From assembly GCF_020360975.1 (NCBI RefSeq), contig NW_025408670.1:3658001-3722000 (forward strand): a stretch of DNA of 64,000 nucleotides. Direction: 5' to 3'. Each line of letters opens with the position of its first letter. Position 1 is the first letter of the stretch. The notes under the pieces are model-generated. The model had not been told where the DNA came from. It saw only the letters and a list, made by a program, of their open reading frames with translations, and did no database searches. Made by a program: the position numbers and the translations under genes. The stretch is from Hirsutella rhossiliensis. Lineage: Eukaryota; Ascomycota; Sordariomycetes; Hypocreales; Ophiocordycipitaceae. Below, in pieces: positions 63,393-64,000 of the stretch.

Positions 63393-64000
63393 CTAGTCTG
63401 AATCTTCATCGTTATGAGAAGAAGTATCGTCTTCGGCGACCTCGGCTTTAGTGACCGCTGGTCGTGACGGGGTCACGGCATTGACCTGAGTGCGTCGGGT
63501 CGTGTTTGCGGGTCGGATAGGCGCAGCCAATGGACAGCGCTCGATTCTGCAGTTGTCTCTTCCACAACGGAGGCAACGCCCTTCACGGTAACGGGCGTCC
63601 ATCTCGGCCTGGTCGACCCACTTGGCACGCTTGCCCAACAGCGCTTGGTCTTCTGGTCGCTTGGATTGGTAACCATATGTGTTCTTATCACTGCGGGTGC
63701 GCGCAGCGTTCACTTTCGCGGATGCTTGTAGAGTTGGTTCCCATTCCATCATATCCTCTCGTCTAACTTCGGTTTTCTGGCCAGGCTGTTTCTGGGCAGC
63801 CTGGCCTCCATGATTCTGGTGGTTGTCATAGTTGTCCGAACTCTTTGTGTTGCCTCGAGGCCTTTTCCACTGACCCAACAATTCCATCTGGCTGCTCAGC
63901 GAATCGCACCTCCTCGCCAGCCCAACATAGCTGCTGATGGCAGAGGGTCAGAGCCTATGAGGGCTGCTTTCATTTTATCGTTTAGTGCCTCCTGGAGGTA
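63393..64000 (-). pseudogene. Retrotransposon gag, C-terminal part with zinc knuckle
   Basis: The frame 63393-63930 carries a basic linker and a nucleocapsid-like zinc knuckle GRCLRCGRDNCRIERC, and ends in an acidic tail. Near 63930 the frame changes. The last bases before the window edge continue as LQEALNDKMKAALIGSDPLP, typical of the capsid end in this group. The N-terminal part lies outside the window. Confidence 0.8.

Larger units (their letters stand above)
59411..64000 (-). mobile_element. Ty3/gypsy chromodomain LTR retrotransposon, cut by the right window edge
   Basis: Read on the minus strand from the right edge come gag with a zinc knuckle, protease, reverse transcriptase, RNase H, integrase and a chromodomain, then a purine-rich tract and the 3' LTR. 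The order RT-RH-IN and the chromodomain place it among Ty3/gypsy chromoviruses of fungi. At least six single-base frame breaks make it non-autonomous. Its reading frames keep normal GC content and few nonsense codons, so it has decayed by small indels rather than RIP. The 5' LTR, primer-binding site and target duplication lie outside the window. Confidence 0.92.

Overview
The window reads as nuclear DNA of a filamentous ascomycete (Pezizomycotina), most likely a Sordariomycete of the Hypocreales; the order is an inference. The genes carry many short introns (48-196 nt, mostly 50-80) with GTRNGT donors, CTRAC-type branch sites and YAG acceptors. The recognisable proteins are fungal: a Rac GTPase, a DASH-type cryptochrome, a WSC protein, a GPI-anchored mucin-like protein, Shy1/SURF1, Mix17, Cms1 and Nop6. 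No tRNA, rRNA or CRISPR array was seen. Exon structures were read by eye from splice signals and reading frame.

Three compartments are visible. (1) 1-19.4 kb is gene-poor and partly AT-rich. It holds a broken Mutator-like (MULE) transposase at the left edge, a truncated Mhp1-like leucine-rich-repeat paralogue, a diverged direct repeat showing C-to-T and G-to-A changes like repeat-induced point mutation (RIP), and a complete pogo/Fot1-type DNA transposon with 46-bp perfect inverted repeats and a TA target duplication. Three small secreted proteins sit among these: an Ala/Pro-rich one, a single-WSC-domain one and a protein with 20 cysteines in six C-x-G-x-C modules. Then come a dimeric alpha/beta-barrel (ABM-like) protein, an orphan three-exon gene and an SRPK-like kinase. 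(2) About 19.4-57.6 kb is GC-rich housekeeping DNA: Mix17, a UBX/erasin-like protein, Shy1, CENP-T, a small DUF6914-like protein, Rac, Nop6, a GPI-anchored protein, Cms1, an SH3 protein, 2-methylcitrate dehydratase, a cupredoxin-like GPI protein, CRY-DASH, a small conserved protein and a thioesterase-like protein that lacks its nucleophile serine. (3) 59.4-64 kb is a minus-strand Ty3/gypsy chromodomain retrotransposon with one LTR inside the window. It is broken by several frameshifts and continues past the right edge.

Neighbouring genes often share control DNA or ends. The kinase/Mix17 pair (246 bp) and the UBX/Shy1 pair (471 bp) are divergent. Shy1 and CENP-T converge with only 18 bp between stop codons. 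Mix17/UBX, Rac/Nop6 and CRY-DASH/small-protein pairs also converge. Mix17, Shy1 and 2-methylcitrate dehydratase act in mitochondria. Nop6 and Cms1 act in early small-subunit ribosome assembly. The remaining genes show no common pathway and the core looks like ordinary euchromatin. The left arm resembles the repeat-rich, fast-changing compartment in which fungal pathogens often keep secreted effectors, and it is the most promising place for something undescribed.
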